Assembly: GCA_035544635.1 (NCBI GenBank)
Contig: DATKDQ010000287.1
Coordinates: 1-5,729 of the forward strand
Reading direction: 5' to 3'
Origin: DATAFT01 sp035544635
GTDB lineage: Bacteria > Acidobacteriota > Thermoanaerobaculia > Multivoradales > Multivoraceae
DNA: 5,729 nucleotides
The stretch's first letter is position 1. Every line of letters starts with the position of its first letter. Below the pieces are notes generated by a model, which saw only the letters and a program-made list of their open reading frames with translations, was not told where the DNA came from and searched no databases. Made by a program: the position numbers and the translations under genes. Positions 5,664 to 5,729 of this stretch are shown one piece after another.

Positions 5664-5729
5664 CTCGCTGCCTCCGGCGGAAACGACCCCACCGGGACCC
5701 AGTATTGCGTACCACGGATCGGCCGCGAG

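Noticed and set aside
5664..5729. A TPP riboswitch upstream of thiG
   Set aside because: Neither the CUGAGA nor the downstream conserved segment of the THI element is visible, and only 66 bases are available before the window edge.

Overview
The window is uniformly GC-rich (about 70% by eye) bacterial DNA with closely packed genes, strong GC preference at third codon positions and some GTG starts. A predicted lipoprotein, a YfhO-like membrane protein and a class-III-like zinc alcohol dehydrogenase would suit an uncultured high-GC Gram-negative lineage, for example one of the former deltaproteobacteria or a related phylum. That placement is an inference; nothing in the window fixes the taxon. 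It looks like ordinary chromosome: no integrase, transposase, phage gene, CRISPR array or toxin module is visible.

Layout, left half. From the left edge to 573 (+) lies the C-terminal part of a large YfhO-like membrane protein. It meets, tail to tail on a shared CTAG, a tiny 58-residue two-helix membrane protein on the minus strand (570-746). A 225-base divergent intergenic region (747-971) holds a candidate extended -10 element for the small protein. It also holds an inverted repeat over a possible -10 for the next gene. Then come, on the plus strand, a zinc-dependent alcohol dehydrogenase (972-2066) and a DUF1684 lipoprotein (2161-3066), probably co-transcribed.

Layout, right half. Everything after 3067 is on the minus strand. 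Read in transcription order from the right edge, it runs: thiG (thiazole synthase, 5663-4863), a small HExxH zincin-like metallopeptidase (about 4839-4465), a GT4 glycosyltransferase (4468-3245), and tRNA-Arg(ACG) with an encoded CCA (3160-3084), which has its own promoter-like sequence. The metallopeptidase and glycosyltransferase overlap by four bases (GTGA), and an alternative metallopeptidase GTG touches the thiG stop, so the three protein genes look like one operon. Their functions (thiamin thiazole synthesis, a small protease, a sugar transferase) are not obviously connected, and no thiS, thiE, thiF or thiO/thiH is in view.

I found no convincing undescribed system. The points most worth a second look are the small membrane protein, the coupled thiG-metallopeptidase-glycosyltransferase chain, the inverted repeat before the dehydrogenase, and the unclear start of the DUF1684 lipoprotein.
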